Assembly: GCA_025736915.1 (NCBI GenBank)
Contig: CP107049.1
Coordinates: forward strand, 1,922,001-1,986,000
Length of the DNA: 64,000 bases
Source: Acinetobacter nosocomialis
GTDB lineage: Bacteria > Pseudomonadota > Gammaproteobacteria > Pseudomonadales > Moraxellaceae
Direction: 5' to 3'
Both the position numbers and the translations under genes were made by a program. Under the pieces are notes generated by a model. The model was not told the DNA's origin and ran no database searches. It saw only the letters and a list, made by a program, of their open reading frames with translations. Shown here in pieces: positions 34,252 to 44,590 of this stretch (position 1 is the first letter of the stretch; every line of letters starts with the position of its first letter).

Positions 34252-34451
34252 GGGGTATTTCAGCCTTTTTCTATTGAGTGCCGTTTTTTTCTACTATTTT
34301 GCAAAAAAAGTGATATATATGGCTTTTTTTTAGGCATTTTCGCCACTTTTATTAATTTTATTTTTAGGAAAATACAGTTCATCTTAGATTTTTGATGTCT
34401 TCTTATTCTTATACAGTTGTTATAGGTATATATAGCATTCTCTATTCCACA
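34252..34451. other. A/T-rich region upstream of rrn P1
   Basis: About 200 bp between the promoter and the 9-bp tandem array. It is rich in A/T runs and probably contains UP-element and Fis-type activator sites, though I could not define individual sites. No gene was seen. Confidence 0.5.
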
Positions 34452-34649
34452 GATTCCAAAGATTCCAAAGATTCCAAAGATTCCAAAGATTCCAAAGATT
34501 CCAAAGATTCCAAAGATTCCAAAGATTCCAAAGATTCCAAAGATTCCAAAGATTCCAAAGATTCCAAAGATTCCAAAGATTCCAAAGATTCCAAAGATTC
34601 CAAAGATTCCAAAGATTCCAAAGATTCCAAAGATTCCAAAGATTCCAAA
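34452..34649. repeat. Perfect 22-copy 9-bp tandem repeat (GATTCCAAA)
   Basis: The unit GATTCCAAA is repeated exactly 22 times over 198 bp without a mismatch, preceded by one degenerate copy (TATTCCACA). It lies in the intergenic region between the tyrS terminator and rrn P1. Because the unit is 9 bp and free of stop codons in every frame, all six frames are open, which creates artificial open frames (Asp-Ser-Lys repeats on plus, Leu-Glu-Ser on minus). No ribosome-binding site supports translation. Perfect uniformity suggests a recently expanded, length-variable locus (VNTR). Confidence 0.97.
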
Positions 34650-34742
34650 GACATATTAGAGCAAATGCTCTACTCTTAACGTATATTTCTCTTTATCTTG
34701 TTATTTGCTTTGATTACTTTTCATTATTACTGATCTATAGGT

Positions 34743-34758
34743 TGTTCCACGTGGAACG
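34743..34758. other. parS-like centromere site 1
   Basis: TGTTCCACGTGGAACG contains the 14-bp perfect palindrome GTTCCACGTGGAAC. It matches the conserved chromosomal parS core bound by ParB. It sits in the tyrS-rrn intergenic region, about 17.6 kb from oriC. Confidence 0.82.
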
Positions 34759-34786
34759 TTAAATTGTTTTTTTTGATCCTTAAATA

Positions 34787-34815
34787 AAAAAAAGCAGGAT
34801 TACTCCTGCTTTTTA
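34787..34815 (-). terminator. Terminator of tyrS
   Basis: On the minus strand AAAAGCAGGA pairs with TCCTGCTTTT around a 4-nt loop and is followed by more T residues. Confidence 0.88.
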
Positions 34816-34831
34816 TCACTACATAACATTC

Positions 34832-36067
<1,236 letters not shown>

Positions 36068-36125
36068 TTATTCAATTTGTGCGATATACTAACATTTTTT
36101 CAGCGTCTTGCAGGGGAAGTTGCAT

Positions 36126-37253
36126 ATGAGCGCAATCTATATCGGCGTAATGACTGGCACTAGTATGGATGGTGTGGATATTGTTGCGGCTTCATTTGAG
36201 CCACTACAGCTTCATGCCACTCTTACAGTTCCATTTGAACCCGAGTTACGTGATGAGCTTATGGCGTTGACTTTGCCTGATGACAATGAAATTGACCGCA
36301 TGGGTAAAGCTGATGTTGCTTTAGCCAAAATGATTGGTCATGGCATTAATACTCTCATTGAAAAAAACCAGTTAGATCGTAGTCAAATTAAAGCAATTGG
36401 GTCGCATGGACAAACCATTCGTCACCGTCCAGAACATGGTTTTACTTTACAAATTGGTGATCCCAACATCATTACTGAAATCACTCAGATTCCAGTTGTT
36501 TCAGATTTCCGTCGTAGAGATATGGCAGCAGGCGGTCAAGGCGCACCATTAGTTCCAGCTTTCCATCAGGCATTATTTCAACATCCAAGTATTCATCGTG
36601 TGATTTTGAATTTGGGAGGCATTGCCAATGTGAGCATGTTGCCTGCCAATAATCCTGACGACGTATTTGGTTTTGATACGGGACCTGCGAATATTTTGAT
36701 GGATGCATGGTGTCATCGCCATACAGGTCATCCATATGATGAAAATGGCGATTGGGCCGCTTATGGACATCCTATTCGTTCGTTACTCGACCGCCTTCAT
36801 GCTCATGAATATTTTTCTAAAGAGCCACCTAAAAGTACGGGACGTGAAGATTTCAATATTGACTGGCTAGATGATCAGTTAATCGATTGGCGTAATGATT
36901 TAACTTACGATGAGTTAGAAGATACCCCTGAAAATATCCAAGCCACCTTATTAAAGCTTACAGTACGTGCTATTCAAAAAGCGATTTATCGTTCTGATAT
37001 GGAAACAGGTGAAGTATATGTATGTGGTGGCGGTGCTTATAACTCTTATTTGTTAGAACAATTGCGCTGGCGTTTACGTAAGCACAATTGGTCAGTTCAA
37101 ACCACAGATGTTTTAGGACTTTCCCCTACTTGGGTCGAGGCTACAGCGTTTGCTTGGTTAGCAATGCGTTTTGTGAATGGTTTAAGTGGTAATTTACCAG
37201 CGGTAACCGGTGCATCTGATTTTAGAATTTTAGGAACAATCACGGCGGTATAA
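36126..37253 (+). CDS. anmK: Anhydro-N-acetylmuramic acid kinase
   Basis: Converts 1,6-anhydro-MurNAc from recycled peptidoglycan to MurNAc-6-phosphate, using ATP. The 375-residue product opens with the family signature YIGVMTGTSMDGVDIVAAS. It also has IGSHGQTIRHRP, the NLGGIANVS phosphate-binding motif and VCGGGAYNSYL near the C-terminus. The ATG at 36126 follows GGGGAAG; the TTG at 36108 is rejected. It is divergent from tyrS. No terminator was seen before the alpha/beta hydrolase 126 bp downstream. Confidence 0.95.
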   Translation: MSAIYIGVMTGTSMDGVDIVAASFEPLQLHATLTVPFEPELRDELMALTLPDDNEIDRMGKADVALAKMIGHGINTLIEKNQLDRSQIKAIGSHGQTIRHRPEHGFTLQIGDPNIITEITQIPVVSDFRRRDMAAGGQGAPLVPAFHQALFQHPSIHRVILNLGGIANVSMLPANNPDDVFGFDTGPANILMDAWCHRHTGHPYDENGDWAAYGHPIRSLLDRLHAHEYFSKEPPKSTGREDFNIDWLDDQLIDWRNDLTYDELEDTPENIQATLLKLTVRAIQKAIYRSDMETGEVYVCGGGAYNSYLLEQLRWRLRKHNWSVQTTDVLGLSPTWVEATAFAWLAMRFVNGLSGNLPAVTGASDFRILGTITAV

Positions 37254-37379
37254 GATTTTTTATAAGTTCTTTTGTCTAGATTCGACCTCATAACACATTT
37301 ACTGACCCGAAATGCTGTTATTTAAATGTGCATAAAAACTCATGATAAATGCCAACAAAAATAAGTAAGGCATGTTGTT

Positions 37380-38222
37380 ATGGATTTGACCAACCGTATT
37401 CATCAATATACTCGTGGGGCTTGGACATTCGATGTGATTGATTCAGGCCCTTTAGATGGTCCACTCGTTGTTTTATTGCATGGTTTTCCAGAAACTGCCC
37501 ATAGTTGGGAGCAAACCTCTGAACTATTGCATCAGCATGGATTTAGAACACTTGCGCTTCATCAACGTGGGTATAGTTTAAATGCTAGACCACAAAGCCG
37601 CTTTCAATATGCTTTAAGTGAGCTAGTCGAAGATGTAGCGAGTTTTATTGAGCAGCTTGGTCAGCCAGTTTATTTAATTGGGCATGATTGGGGTTCTGTA
37701 ATTGCGTCTAGTGTAGCCATCAAATATCCACAGTATATTCAACATCTCACTTTAGTTTCTGTCCCCCATCAAGCTGCATTTTTAAAAGCTTGTTTAAGCA
37801 GTAGACAACTTTTTAAATCTTATTATTTTGCAATTTTTCAGTTACCGATTCTGCCCGAACTTTTATTTAAAAAGATACCTAAATTGGGTCGTAAGTTTCT
37901 AAAGTCATCAGGCATGACTGAACAGCAAATTGCGATATTTGAGGCTGAGTTTATAAAGGAAAATAGATTAACTACGGCGTTGAATTGGTATCGTGGCTTT
38001 TTTTGGGACAAACCTCAAAATCCATTTAAAGTTATAGATGTCCCCACTCTTTTTATTTGGGGTAAACATGATATTGCCGTTACAGAAAAAAGCGCCGAGC
38101 TAAACTCACATTATTTTAAAAATAGTTATCAAGCAGTCTTTATGGATGCATCGCATTGGATTCCATATCAGAATGCACCTGAACTCGTGCAATATTTTTT
38201 AGAATCTGTCCGTGAAAAATAA
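37380..38222 (+). CDS. Alpha/beta hydrolase, epoxide-hydrolase-like
   Basis: A 280-residue alpha/beta hydrolase. The oxyanion motif HGFPE is at residues 34-38. The nucleophile elbow GHDWG has Asp103 as nucleophile, which points to the epoxide hydrolase/haloalkane dehalogenase branch rather than a serine esterase. A probable acid is in WGKHDIAV and the catalytic His is in DASHWIPY. A cap domain lies between about residues 130 and 210. The substrate is unknown. It lies between anmK and the convergent erpA, closed by a shared terminator. Confidence 0.85.
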   Translation: MDLTNRIHQYTRGAWTFDVIDSGPLDGPLVVLLHGFPETAHSWEQTSELLHQHGFRTLALHQRGYSLNARPQSRFQYALSELVEDVASFIEQLGQPVYLIGHDWGSVIASSVAIKYPQYIQHLTLVSVPHQAAFLKACLSSRQLFKSYYFAIFQLPILPELLFKKIPKLGRKFLKSSGMTEQQIAIFEAEFIKENRLTTALNWYRGFFWDKPQNPFKVIDVPTLFIWGKHDIAVTEKSAELNSHYFKNSYQAVFMDASHWIPYQNAPELVQYFLESVREK

Positions 38223-38235
38223 TAATTTGATCAAT

Positions 38236-38267
38236 AAAAAAACCTCTCAAAATAGAGAGGTTTTTTA
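38236..38267. terminator. Bidirectional terminator between the hydrolase gene and erpA
   Basis: AAAAAACCTCTC/GAGAGGTTTTTT with a short A/T loop at a convergent junction. Confidence 0.88.
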
Positions 38268-38282
38268 AATTTTAAAATTCTG

Positions 38283-38618
38283 TTAAATCGAGAATGAAGA
38301 ACCACAACCACATGTTGTTGTTGCATTCGGGTTTTGTACGATAAAACGCGAACCTTCAAGACCTTCTACATAGTCAACTACTGAACCAACTAAATACTGA
38401 TAGCTGAGTGAGTCAACAAGCATCTTTACATCGCCATTTACAAATTCAGCATCATCTTCATTTACACTTTCGGCGAAATTGAAGCCATATGAAAACCCTG
38501 AACATCCACCACCTGTTACATATACACGTAACATGAGATCGTCATTCCCTTCACTATCACGGAGTTGGCGTACCTTATTGGCAGCATTATCTGTCAAAAC
38601 TAGAGCTTGGGCATTCAT
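38283..38618 (-). CDS. erpA: A-type iron-sulfur cluster insertion protein
   Basis: Carrier that passes Fe-S clusters to target apo-proteins. The 111-residue product has the three invariant cysteines of A-type carriers: Cys39 in [11 protein letters not shown], and Cys103 and Cys105 in the C-terminal [12 protein letters not shown]. That C-terminus and the stretch before it (VQNPNA) match ErpA rather than IscA or SufA. It is monocistronic; an extended -10 element lies in the loop of the preceding gene's terminator. Confidence 0.93.
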   Translation of the reverse strand: MNAQALVLTDNAANKVRQLRDSEGNDDLMLRVYVTGGGCSGFSYGFNFAESVNEDDAEFVNGDVKMLVDSLSYQYLVGSVVDYVEGLEGSRFIVQNPNATTTCGCGSSFSI

Positions 38619-38661
38619 GATGATTGTTCCTCGGATTTTGCTGTGCCTTTCAAAATAAAAA

Positions 38662-38700
38662 AGACCCTATATTGAGTATAGCATAATCAATATAGGGTCT
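38662..38700 (-). terminator. Terminator of the first binding-protein gene, with an embedded -10
   Basis: A perfect 14-bp stem (AGACCCTATATTGA/TCAATATAGGGTCT) followed on the minus strand by TTTTTATTTT. Its 11-nt loop and stem edge contain TGCTATACT (38675-38683), which fits an extended -10 element directed toward erpA. The structure may therefore end one transcript and start the next. Confidence 0.75.
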
Positions 38701-38742
38701 GTCTTCGAAGTTTAAAGCGAATCTTGAGTATTTTTATCAAGA

Positions 38743-39747
38743 TTATTTGTAATTCTCATCTTGTAAGCCACATTCGAAGTTTTTCGCATCTTGTTTACAA
38801 CGGAATTGCCATAATAGTTTCATCATCCGTTTATCATAAACGCCGCGCTTTGTAAGGTTAATTCGTGATTCACGCATAAGCTTTTGATAGCCTGGTTTAT
38901 CCGCAGCCGGTACATCCATCCAGTATTTTTGCGGAATATCCGCTTTCATTTTACCTAAGATAGTAAAGGCACGTGGTAACTGGCCTGCCACCCACTCTCT
39001 AGATTTTTGACCAAATCCAGCTGGGAATTTATCTGGACGGATAATAATATTTCCAGTCACTTGTAAGATTGGATAGTTAACGATTGCTCCTTTCGTACCT
39101 AAGCCTTTTTGTAGTTCTAAAGGTTTAAAAGCTGCTGCTGGTGCACCAATAATATCGACCTGATGATTATTAAATTTAGCGCCAAAGTTCGTCACATCTG
39201 CACTCACAGCCTGTGCACCGACCTGCTGAACCATAATTTTTTGTGCTTCATCATAGTCAAGAACAGCAATTTTTTTACCCGCAGCTTTCGCTACTGTATT
39301 AATACTACGGTCGTTTACTAAAAGGTAAGCATCCCCTACCGGAATAACACCCACGACCTCATAGCGTCCGTTGACCATATATTTACTAAAGGTTTGACTC
39401 GCTAAACCTTGCATGACTTTAACAGCAAGTTTGAGATCTGGAATCGCACCAATTGCATCTAATGAACCTGTAAATGAGTTGAATTGACGTCCGCGCATAC
39501 CTGATACGCTAATGCCGTCACATTTACCAGCTTTAAAATCTTCAGCAATCACTGCTTCGTTTTGATTTACTTTGAGTTCGATATCAGCTCCCCAGTTTTT
39601 CGCTGCAAGCTGATAATCTTTCATGAGTGCATAGACATCACCATTTTTACCAACGAAGTCAAAAACACAAATGGTTTGTTTGGCCTCGGCTGCAAATGAA
39701 ATTGTTGTGAGTCCCATCGCAAGTAAAAGCGTTTTGGAAAATCGCAT
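38743..39747 (-). CDS. Orphan periplasmic solute-binding protein, paralogue 1 of 3
   Basis: A 334-residue exported protein with a signal peptide (MRFSKTLLLAMGLTTISFAAEA) and a two-lobe binding-protein architecture. It is homologous along its whole length to the next two genes (shared CVFDxxGKxGD start, GKCDxxxxxxMRxRxxNxFxGSxDxxG, FPAGFGQKSREW). Four cysteines are shared among the three: in ICVFD, GKCDG, FRCKQ and FECGL. They probably form two disulfides. These resemble the Acinetobacter 'putative solute-binding protein' family, with no known ligand. This is the most divergent copy. The start is set by AAGGAAAAG before the ATG. Confidence 0.8.
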   Translation of the reverse strand: MRFSKTLLLAMGLTTISFAAEAKQTICVFDFVGKNGDVYALMKDYQLAAKNWGADIELKVNQNEAVIAEDFKAGKCDGISVSGMRGRQFNSFTGSLDAIGAIPDLKLAVKVMQGLASQTFSKYMVNGRYEVVGVIPVGDAYLLVNDRSINTVAKAAGKKIAVLDYDEAQKIMVQQVGAQAVSADVTNFGAKFNNHQVDIIGAPAAAFKPLELQKGLGTKGAIVNYPILQVTGNIIIRPDKFPAGFGQKSREWVAGQLPRAFTILGKMKADIPQKYWMDVPAADKPGYQKLMRESRINLTKRGVYDKRMMKLLWQFRCKQDAKNFECGLQDENYK

Positions 39748-40093
39748 ATTCTTTTCCTTTCCTTGTAGATTTTTTGTTTTTGGCATCAAGAAATTTCACG
39801 CTGGTTGGCATGATTCTCATGAGATATGCTTCATCTAAAATTCACGATTAAGATATTTTTACGAGCAATTATGTTTATATGAGCTCAATTCAAGAAAAAT
39901 AACTATTTAAATATCTATAGTAGTTCTTTGATCACTCACATCCTTGTTCCCTTTTAATACCTTCATATATCCAGATGAAGTTGTATCCTCAATTTAGATT
40001 AGCGACTTTTTAATTCATCACAATGGCTGAATTGACAGCCTATATAAAGCAAAAAAGCCTAGAATAAATCTAGGCTTTTAAGTTCAATATGAA
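39748..40093. other. Intergenic region between binding-protein paralogues 1 and 2
   Basis: About 345 bp, A/T-rich. It should hold the promoter of paralogue 1 and contains the terminator of paralogue 2 (40051-40081). No coding sequence or repeat was seen. Confidence 0.5.
40051..40081 (-). terminator. Terminator of binding-protein paralogue 2
   Basis: AAAAGCCTAGA/TCTAGGCTTTT with a 5-nt loop, followed on the minus strand by a T-run. The three paralogues are therefore probably separate transcription units. Confidence 0.85.
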
Positions 40094-41101
40094 TTATTCA
40101 CCAGGCATTGAACATTCAAAGTTAGCTTTGTCTACAGAACAGCGTGCTTTTTTCAATACAGACATCATACTTGCATCGTAAATACCACGTTTAGTTAAGT
40201 CCATACGACCATCACGTAACATTTTTTGGTACTTAAGTTTGTCTTCAGCACTTAGATTCATTTTGTATTTACCTGGAATTTGCGCTTCTAAACGGTTAAT
40301 CATCGCAAAGTTTTTAGGTAATTGTTTTACAAACCAGTCACGAGACTTTTGACCAAAACCAGCAGGGAATTTATCTGCACGTAATACAAGGTCAGCAGTT
40401 ACATGTAATACTGGGAAGTTCCACATTACACCGTTTGCACCCAAACCTTTGTTCAATTCTAATGGTTTGTATGCATAAGCAGGTGCACCTACCATATCTA
40501 CCTGACCATTGTTAAATTTAGCAGCAAAGTTTGAAATATCAGAAAGAACTGCCTGAGCACCTACACGTTGCACCATAATTTTTTGTGCATCATCATAGCC
40601 TAATACGGCGAATTTTTTACCCGCAGCTTTTTCAACAGAGCTGATGTTTTTGTCACGTACGAAAATGAATGCTGAACCTAATGGAGAGATACCAGCAACT
40701 TCGTATTTTTTACCACCAAGGTTAGTTGTCATTTTTGCAGCATTACGTGCATCTAATACATAGGTAATAGCACGCTGTGCGATTTGGTTATTAGGAACAC
40801 CACCAAGCGAGTCGATTGATCCTGCGAATTTGTTATATTGGCGTGCACGCATAGCAGTCATTGCTACAGCATCACATTTACCAGCTTTGAAATCATTATC
40901 TGCAACAGCCTCGTCCTGACGAGGAACCAAGTTAATTTCAGTACCCCAGCCTTTTGCAGCTAGAGCCCATTCTTCCATCATTTTATATGAGTCGCCTGCT
41001 TTTCCTAAGAGGTCGAATACACACACGGTACTCGCTGCTTGCGCTGAAGCAGAAAAACCAACAACAGAAGCGGCAGCCATAGCAAGTACGATTTTTTTCA
41101 T
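40094..41101 (-). CDS. Orphan periplasmic solute-binding protein, paralogue 2 of 3
   Basis: A 335-residue exported protein. The signal peptide MKKIVLAMAAASVVGFSASA is followed by mature STVCVFDLLGKAGDSYKMMEEW. It shares the four-cysteine pattern and full-length architecture with its neighbours and is especially close to paralogue 3 (DLLGKxGxSYKMMEEWALAAK in both). The start is the ATG eight bases after AAGGA; upstream in-frame codons are rejected because they precede that site. No permease or ATPase partner is adjacent. Ligand unknown. Confidence 0.8.
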   Translation of the reverse strand: MKKIVLAMAAASVVGFSASAQAASTVCVFDLLGKAGDSYKMMEEWALAAKGWGTEINLVPRQDEAVADNDFKAGKCDAVAMTAMRARQYNKFAGSIDSLGGVPNNQIAQRAITYVLDARNAAKMTTNLGGKKYEVAGISPLGSAFIFVRDKNISSVEKAAGKKFAVLGYDDAQKIMVQRVGAQAVLSDISNFAAKFNNGQVDMVGAPAYAYKPLELNKGLGANGVMWNFPVLHVTADLVLRADKFPAGFGQKSRDWFVKQLPKNFAMINRLEAQIPGKYKMNLSAEDKLKYQKMLRDGRMDLTKRGIYDASMMSVLKKARCSVDKANFECSMPGE

Positions 41102-41356
41102 TTTCTTCATCCTTCCACGGAACAGATTTTTTGTTTGAAGTTTCCTTTCAAACACAGATATTAATCATGTTTTTTAGAAAAAAATAGAGCTTTTACTCAA
41201 ATATTTTTATCTGATTGGATCATTGTTTGTTCTATTTAAATTATTTATTAGAAGTAAAAATCTCTAATTTTCCGTAAGTTACTTTTTATATTCACAATTT
41301 TCATACCCATATTCAGCTTTGAAATATGTGTAGCGATTTTGTGATTAAAAAACAAT

Positions 41357-42361
41357 CTACTCTCCATTGAGCGTACATTCAAAATTTGTACGTTCAATGG
41401 TACATCGGGCACGCTTCAACACACTCATCATTGTCGCATCGTATACACCTTGCTTTGTTAGACCAAGGCGACCTTCCCGTAATATCTTTTGGTATTTCAA
41501 TTTATCTTCAGCTGAAAAATTTAATTTAATTTTAGGTGGTACTCCAGCTTCTAACTGTTTCACCATTGCAAAATTCTGCGGCAACTGCTTAATAAACCAA
41601 TCACGAGACTTCATTCCAAAATTGGCTGGGAATCTATCACTTCTTGCAATTAAGTCCCCTGTAACGTTGACCACTGGAAAAGTAAACATCGCTCCATTTG
41701 TTCCAATACCCTTGCCTATTTCTAAGGGTTTATACGCATAAGCAGGTGCAGCAATCGCATCGACTTGGCCACTATTAAACTTTTTCACAAAATCGGTAAT
41801 TTCTGACGGAATAGGATGTGCACCTACACTTTCCACCATAATTTTTTGAGCTGCGTCATATTGTAAAATAGCAAATTTAGTACCACGTACTTTTTCAATT
41901 GAGTTCAGGTTTTTATCTCTTACAAACAAGTAAGCCAAACCAATCTGGACAATCCCCACCACTTCGTAGTTTGTTCCATTTTGTGCAGTTACCATGCGAT
42001 GTTTATTGCGCTGGTCCAAAACATAACTAATTGCCTTTTGAGCAATGGCATTACTGGTTACACCACCAATCGCATCAATCGAACCTGCAAATTTATTGTA
42101 ATTTCGTGCTCGCATGGAAGTCATATAAGCCGCATCACATTTGCCCTCACGCAGTCTACGATCTACCAAAGCTTCATCTTGAAATGGAATTAAAGTAATG
42201 TCAGCCTGCCAACTTTTGGCTGCAAGTGCCCACTCTTCCATCATTTTGTAGGATTCACCTGATTTTCCCAATAAATCGAATACACATACATTTTGTCCGG
42301 CATGTGCTGTTCCCATAGCACAGCAAAATACTGTACCAATTATCCCCAATCCTTTTTTCAT
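41357..42361 (-). CDS. Orphan periplasmic solute-binding protein, paralogue 3 of 3
   Basis: A 334-residue exported protein with a signal peptide (MKKGLGIIGTVFCCAMGTAHA) that unusually contains two adjacent cysteines. The mature protein matches paralogue 2 closely, including the conserved cysteines in VCVFD, GKCDA, RCTIE and FECTL. The 255-bp gap to paralogue 2 contains no evident terminator, though the long A/T-rich spacer suggests an independent promoter. The cluster looks like successive gene duplication followed by divergence. Confidence 0.8.
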   Translation of the reverse strand: MKKGLGIIGTVFCCAMGTAHAGQNVCVFDLLGKSGESYKMMEEWALAAKSWQADITLIPFQDEALVDRRLREGKCDAAYMTSMRARNYNKFAGSIDAIGGVTSNAIAQKAISYVLDQRNKHRMVTAQNGTNYEVVGIVQIGLAYLFVRDKNLNSIEKVRGTKFAILQYDAAQKIMVESVGAHPIPSEITDFVKKFNSGQVDAIAAPAYAYKPLEIGKGIGTNGAMFTFPVVNVTGDLIARSDRFPANFGMKSRDWFIKQLPQNFAMVKQLEAGVPPKIKLNFSAEDKLKYQKILREGRLGLTKQGVYDATMMSVLKRARCTIERTNFECTLNGE

Positions 42362-42613
42362 TTGACTTTCCTTAGTCTAGTTTTATTAGGAGTTCATTTA
42401 TCAACCAAGTTTTAAATTGTTTTTATTTTAGCCATATTTTTTAAAATGTGGTCTATCTCGTTAAAAATTTAGATATTTTCAGACGAATAGCTTAAATAGA
42501 GATAGGTTAAGCCATACAATCTCAGCATTTATAAACTAAAACTCTGAAAGTTTTGTCTTCACGGTCAGTTCTCTTTAAAATACAGCATCCCTAACTCACC
42601 TCGATAAGACAAG

Positions 42614-44545
42614 ATGATTCAATTTGACCAAGTTTCTTTACGCCGCGGTGGACGTGTTCTCTTTCAAAAAGCGTCTATGCAATTACACCCAGGTTGGAAG
42701 ATTGGTCTGACTGGGGTCAATGGTGCAGGTAAATCAACGTTATTTGCAGCGTTACTGGGCAGCTTAGGCGCAGATGAAGGTACACTTACTCGTCCTTCAG
42801 TCTGGACTGTGGCGCATATGGCGCAAGAAGTTAAAGCTCTAGACATGCCTGCCCTCGATTTTGTTCTATCTGGTGATGAAGAATATTGGGATATTCAAAA
42901 TAAGCTTGCTCAACCAGATCAACTCACAGATTCAGACTTGGCTAAACTACATGGCCGCTTTGATGAAATTCATGGTTATTCAGCGCCATCTAAAGCTGCC
43001 CAGCTCATGGCAGGTCTTGGTTTTCTAGAGCATCAATTACGTTTAAATGTTGCTAGTTTTTCTGGTGGATGGCGTATGCGCTTAAACTTGGCGCGTACAT
43101 TAATGAGTCGTTCTGATTTATTATTACTAGACGAACCAACCAACCACTTAGATTTAGATGCAATTTTATGGTTAGAAGATTGGCTTAAAGCCTATGAAGG
43201 TACTCTCATCCTCATTTCGCATGACCGCGATTTTTTAGATGCTATTACAGATCATATTCTCCATATTGAGAATCAGGAACTCACGCTTTACACGGGTAAC
43301 TATTCCACATTTGAAACAACTCGAAGTGAACGTTTAGCACAACAACAACAAGCCTTTGAGAAGCAGCAAGAAACCCGTGCTCACCTACAAAAATTTATTG
43401 ACCGTTTTAAAGCAAAAGCTACTAAAGCTCGTCAGGCACAAAGTCGTATTAAACAACTTGAGCGTATGCAACAACTCGCTCCGGCTCATGTCGATACGCC
43501 GTTTACTTTTAGTTTCCGTGAACCTACAAAAATGAGTTCACCGTTGCTGACGTTAGACAATGCCAGCATAGGTTATGGCGATAAGCAAATTGCTGAAAAA
43601 ATTAAACTTCAAATTACACCGAACTCACGTATTGGTTTACTTGGTATGAACGGCGCAGGTAAATCAACTTTGATTAAGAGCTTGGTCGGTGATTTACCAC
43701 TTCTAGCAGGTGAACGTAAAGCTTCGGAGTTGCTTAATATTGGCTACTTCGCACAGCACCAAATGGATGCTTTAGATGGCCATGCCAGCCCGATGCTTCA
43801 ACTTGCTCGGTTGGCAGATAAACAAATTAGTGAAGCTACCTTACGCTCATTCCTTGGTAGTTTTGGGTTTAGTGGTGAACGCATGGATACACCATGTGAA
43901 AGCTTTTCTGGCGGTGAGCGTGCTCGTTTGGCTCTGGCACTGATTGTATGGCAGCGTCCAAATGTTTTAATTCTCGATGAGCCAACCAACCATTTAGATC
44001 TTGATATGCGTCATGCACTGAGCATGGCTTTACAAGATTTTGAAGGTGCTGTTGTTCTGGTTTCCCACGAACGTCAACTTATTGCCAGTGTGTGTGATGA
44101 GCTTCTTTTAGTACACGGCGGCAAATGTACCGAATTTGAAGGTGATTTGCAGGATTATGCTAAATGGTTACGTGAAGCACGTCAGCAGCAAATCAATGCT
44201 CAAACTGCTGTAGCAGCAAATAACTCATCATCTGCTGCCCCTGCTCCAACTAAAGTTGATAAAGAAGCACAGCGTAAGGAAGCCGCACGCCGTCGTGAAC
44301 AGACTCGACCTATTCGTAAAAATATTGAGAAGGTTGAATCACAAATTGAAAAGCTTCAACCGCGACTTGCTGAAATTGAAGAAGCTTTAGCAGATAGCTC
44401 ATTATACGAAGCAAACCGTAAAGATGATTTGCTGAAATTGATGAATGAACAAACCGAGCTGAAGGCTAAACTTGAACAACATGAAGAGCAACTTTTAGAA
44501 CTCATGATGGAACTTGAGGAAATGGAAGCCTCTTTCGAAAACTAA
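42614..44545 (+). CDS. yheS: ABC-F family ATPase, YheS-like
   Basis: A 643-residue soluble protein with two ABC ATPase domains, no membrane segments and a C-terminal coiled coil, i.e. an ABC-F ribosome-associated ATPase. Walker A motifs are GVNGAGKST and GMNGAGKST, signature motifs FSGGWRMRL and FSGGERARL, and Walker B motifs LLLLDEPTNHLDLD and LILDEPTNHLDLD. The inter-domain linker (about residues 240-300) is charged and helical. It resembles E. coli YheS throughout. Its role is probably rescue or modulation of translating ribosomes; resistance-type activity is not implied. Confidence 0.93.
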   Translation: MIQFDQVSLRRGGRVLFQKASMQLHPGWKIGLTGVNGAGKSTLFAALLGSLGADEGTLTRPSVWTVAHMAQEVKALDMPALDFVLSGDEEYWDIQNKLAQPDQLTDSDLAKLHGRFDEIHGYSAPSKAAQLMAGLGFLEHQLRLNVASFSGGWRMRLNLARTLMSRSDLLLLDEPTNHLDLDAILWLEDWLKAYEGTLILISHDRDFLDAITDHILHIENQELTLYTGNYSTFETTRSERLAQQQQAFEKQQETRAHLQKFIDRFKAKATKARQAQSRIKQLERMQQLAPAHVDTPFTFSFREPTKMSSPLLTLDNASIGYGDKQIAEKIKLQITPNSRIGLLGMNGAGKSTLIKSLVGDLPLLAGERKASELLNIGYFAQHQMDALDGHASPMLQLARLADKQISEATLRSFLGSFGFSGERMDTPCESFSGGERARLALALIVWQRPNVLILDEPTNHLDLDMRHALSMALQDFEGAVVLVSHERQLIASVCDELLLVHGGKCTEFEGDLQDYAKWLREARQQQINAQTAVAANNSSSAAPAPTKVDKEAQRKEAARRREQTRPIRKNIEKVESQIEKLQPRLAEIEEALADSSLYEANRKDDLLKLMNEQTELKAKLEQHEEQLLELMMELEEMEASFEN

Positions 44546-44551
44546 GTTCTT

Positions 44552-44590
44552 GCCAGTACTGGTATTTTTAAGGACCAGTACTGGCTTTTA
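44552..44590 (+). terminator. Terminator of yheS
   Basis: A perfect 12-bp stem GCCAGTACTGGT/ACCAGTACTGGC with a 10-nt loop, followed by TTTTA. Confidence 0.85.

Noticed and set aside
34452..34649. Possible CRISPR array
   Set aside because: The 9-bp units are directly adjacent with no spacers, and no cas genes are present.
34392..34679. Open frame encoding an Asp-Ser-Lys repeat protein, and an antisense frame encoding Leu-Glu-Ser repeats
   Set aside because: Both result from a 9-bp tandem repeat without stop codons; all six frames are open there. No ribosome-binding site or promoter supports translation.
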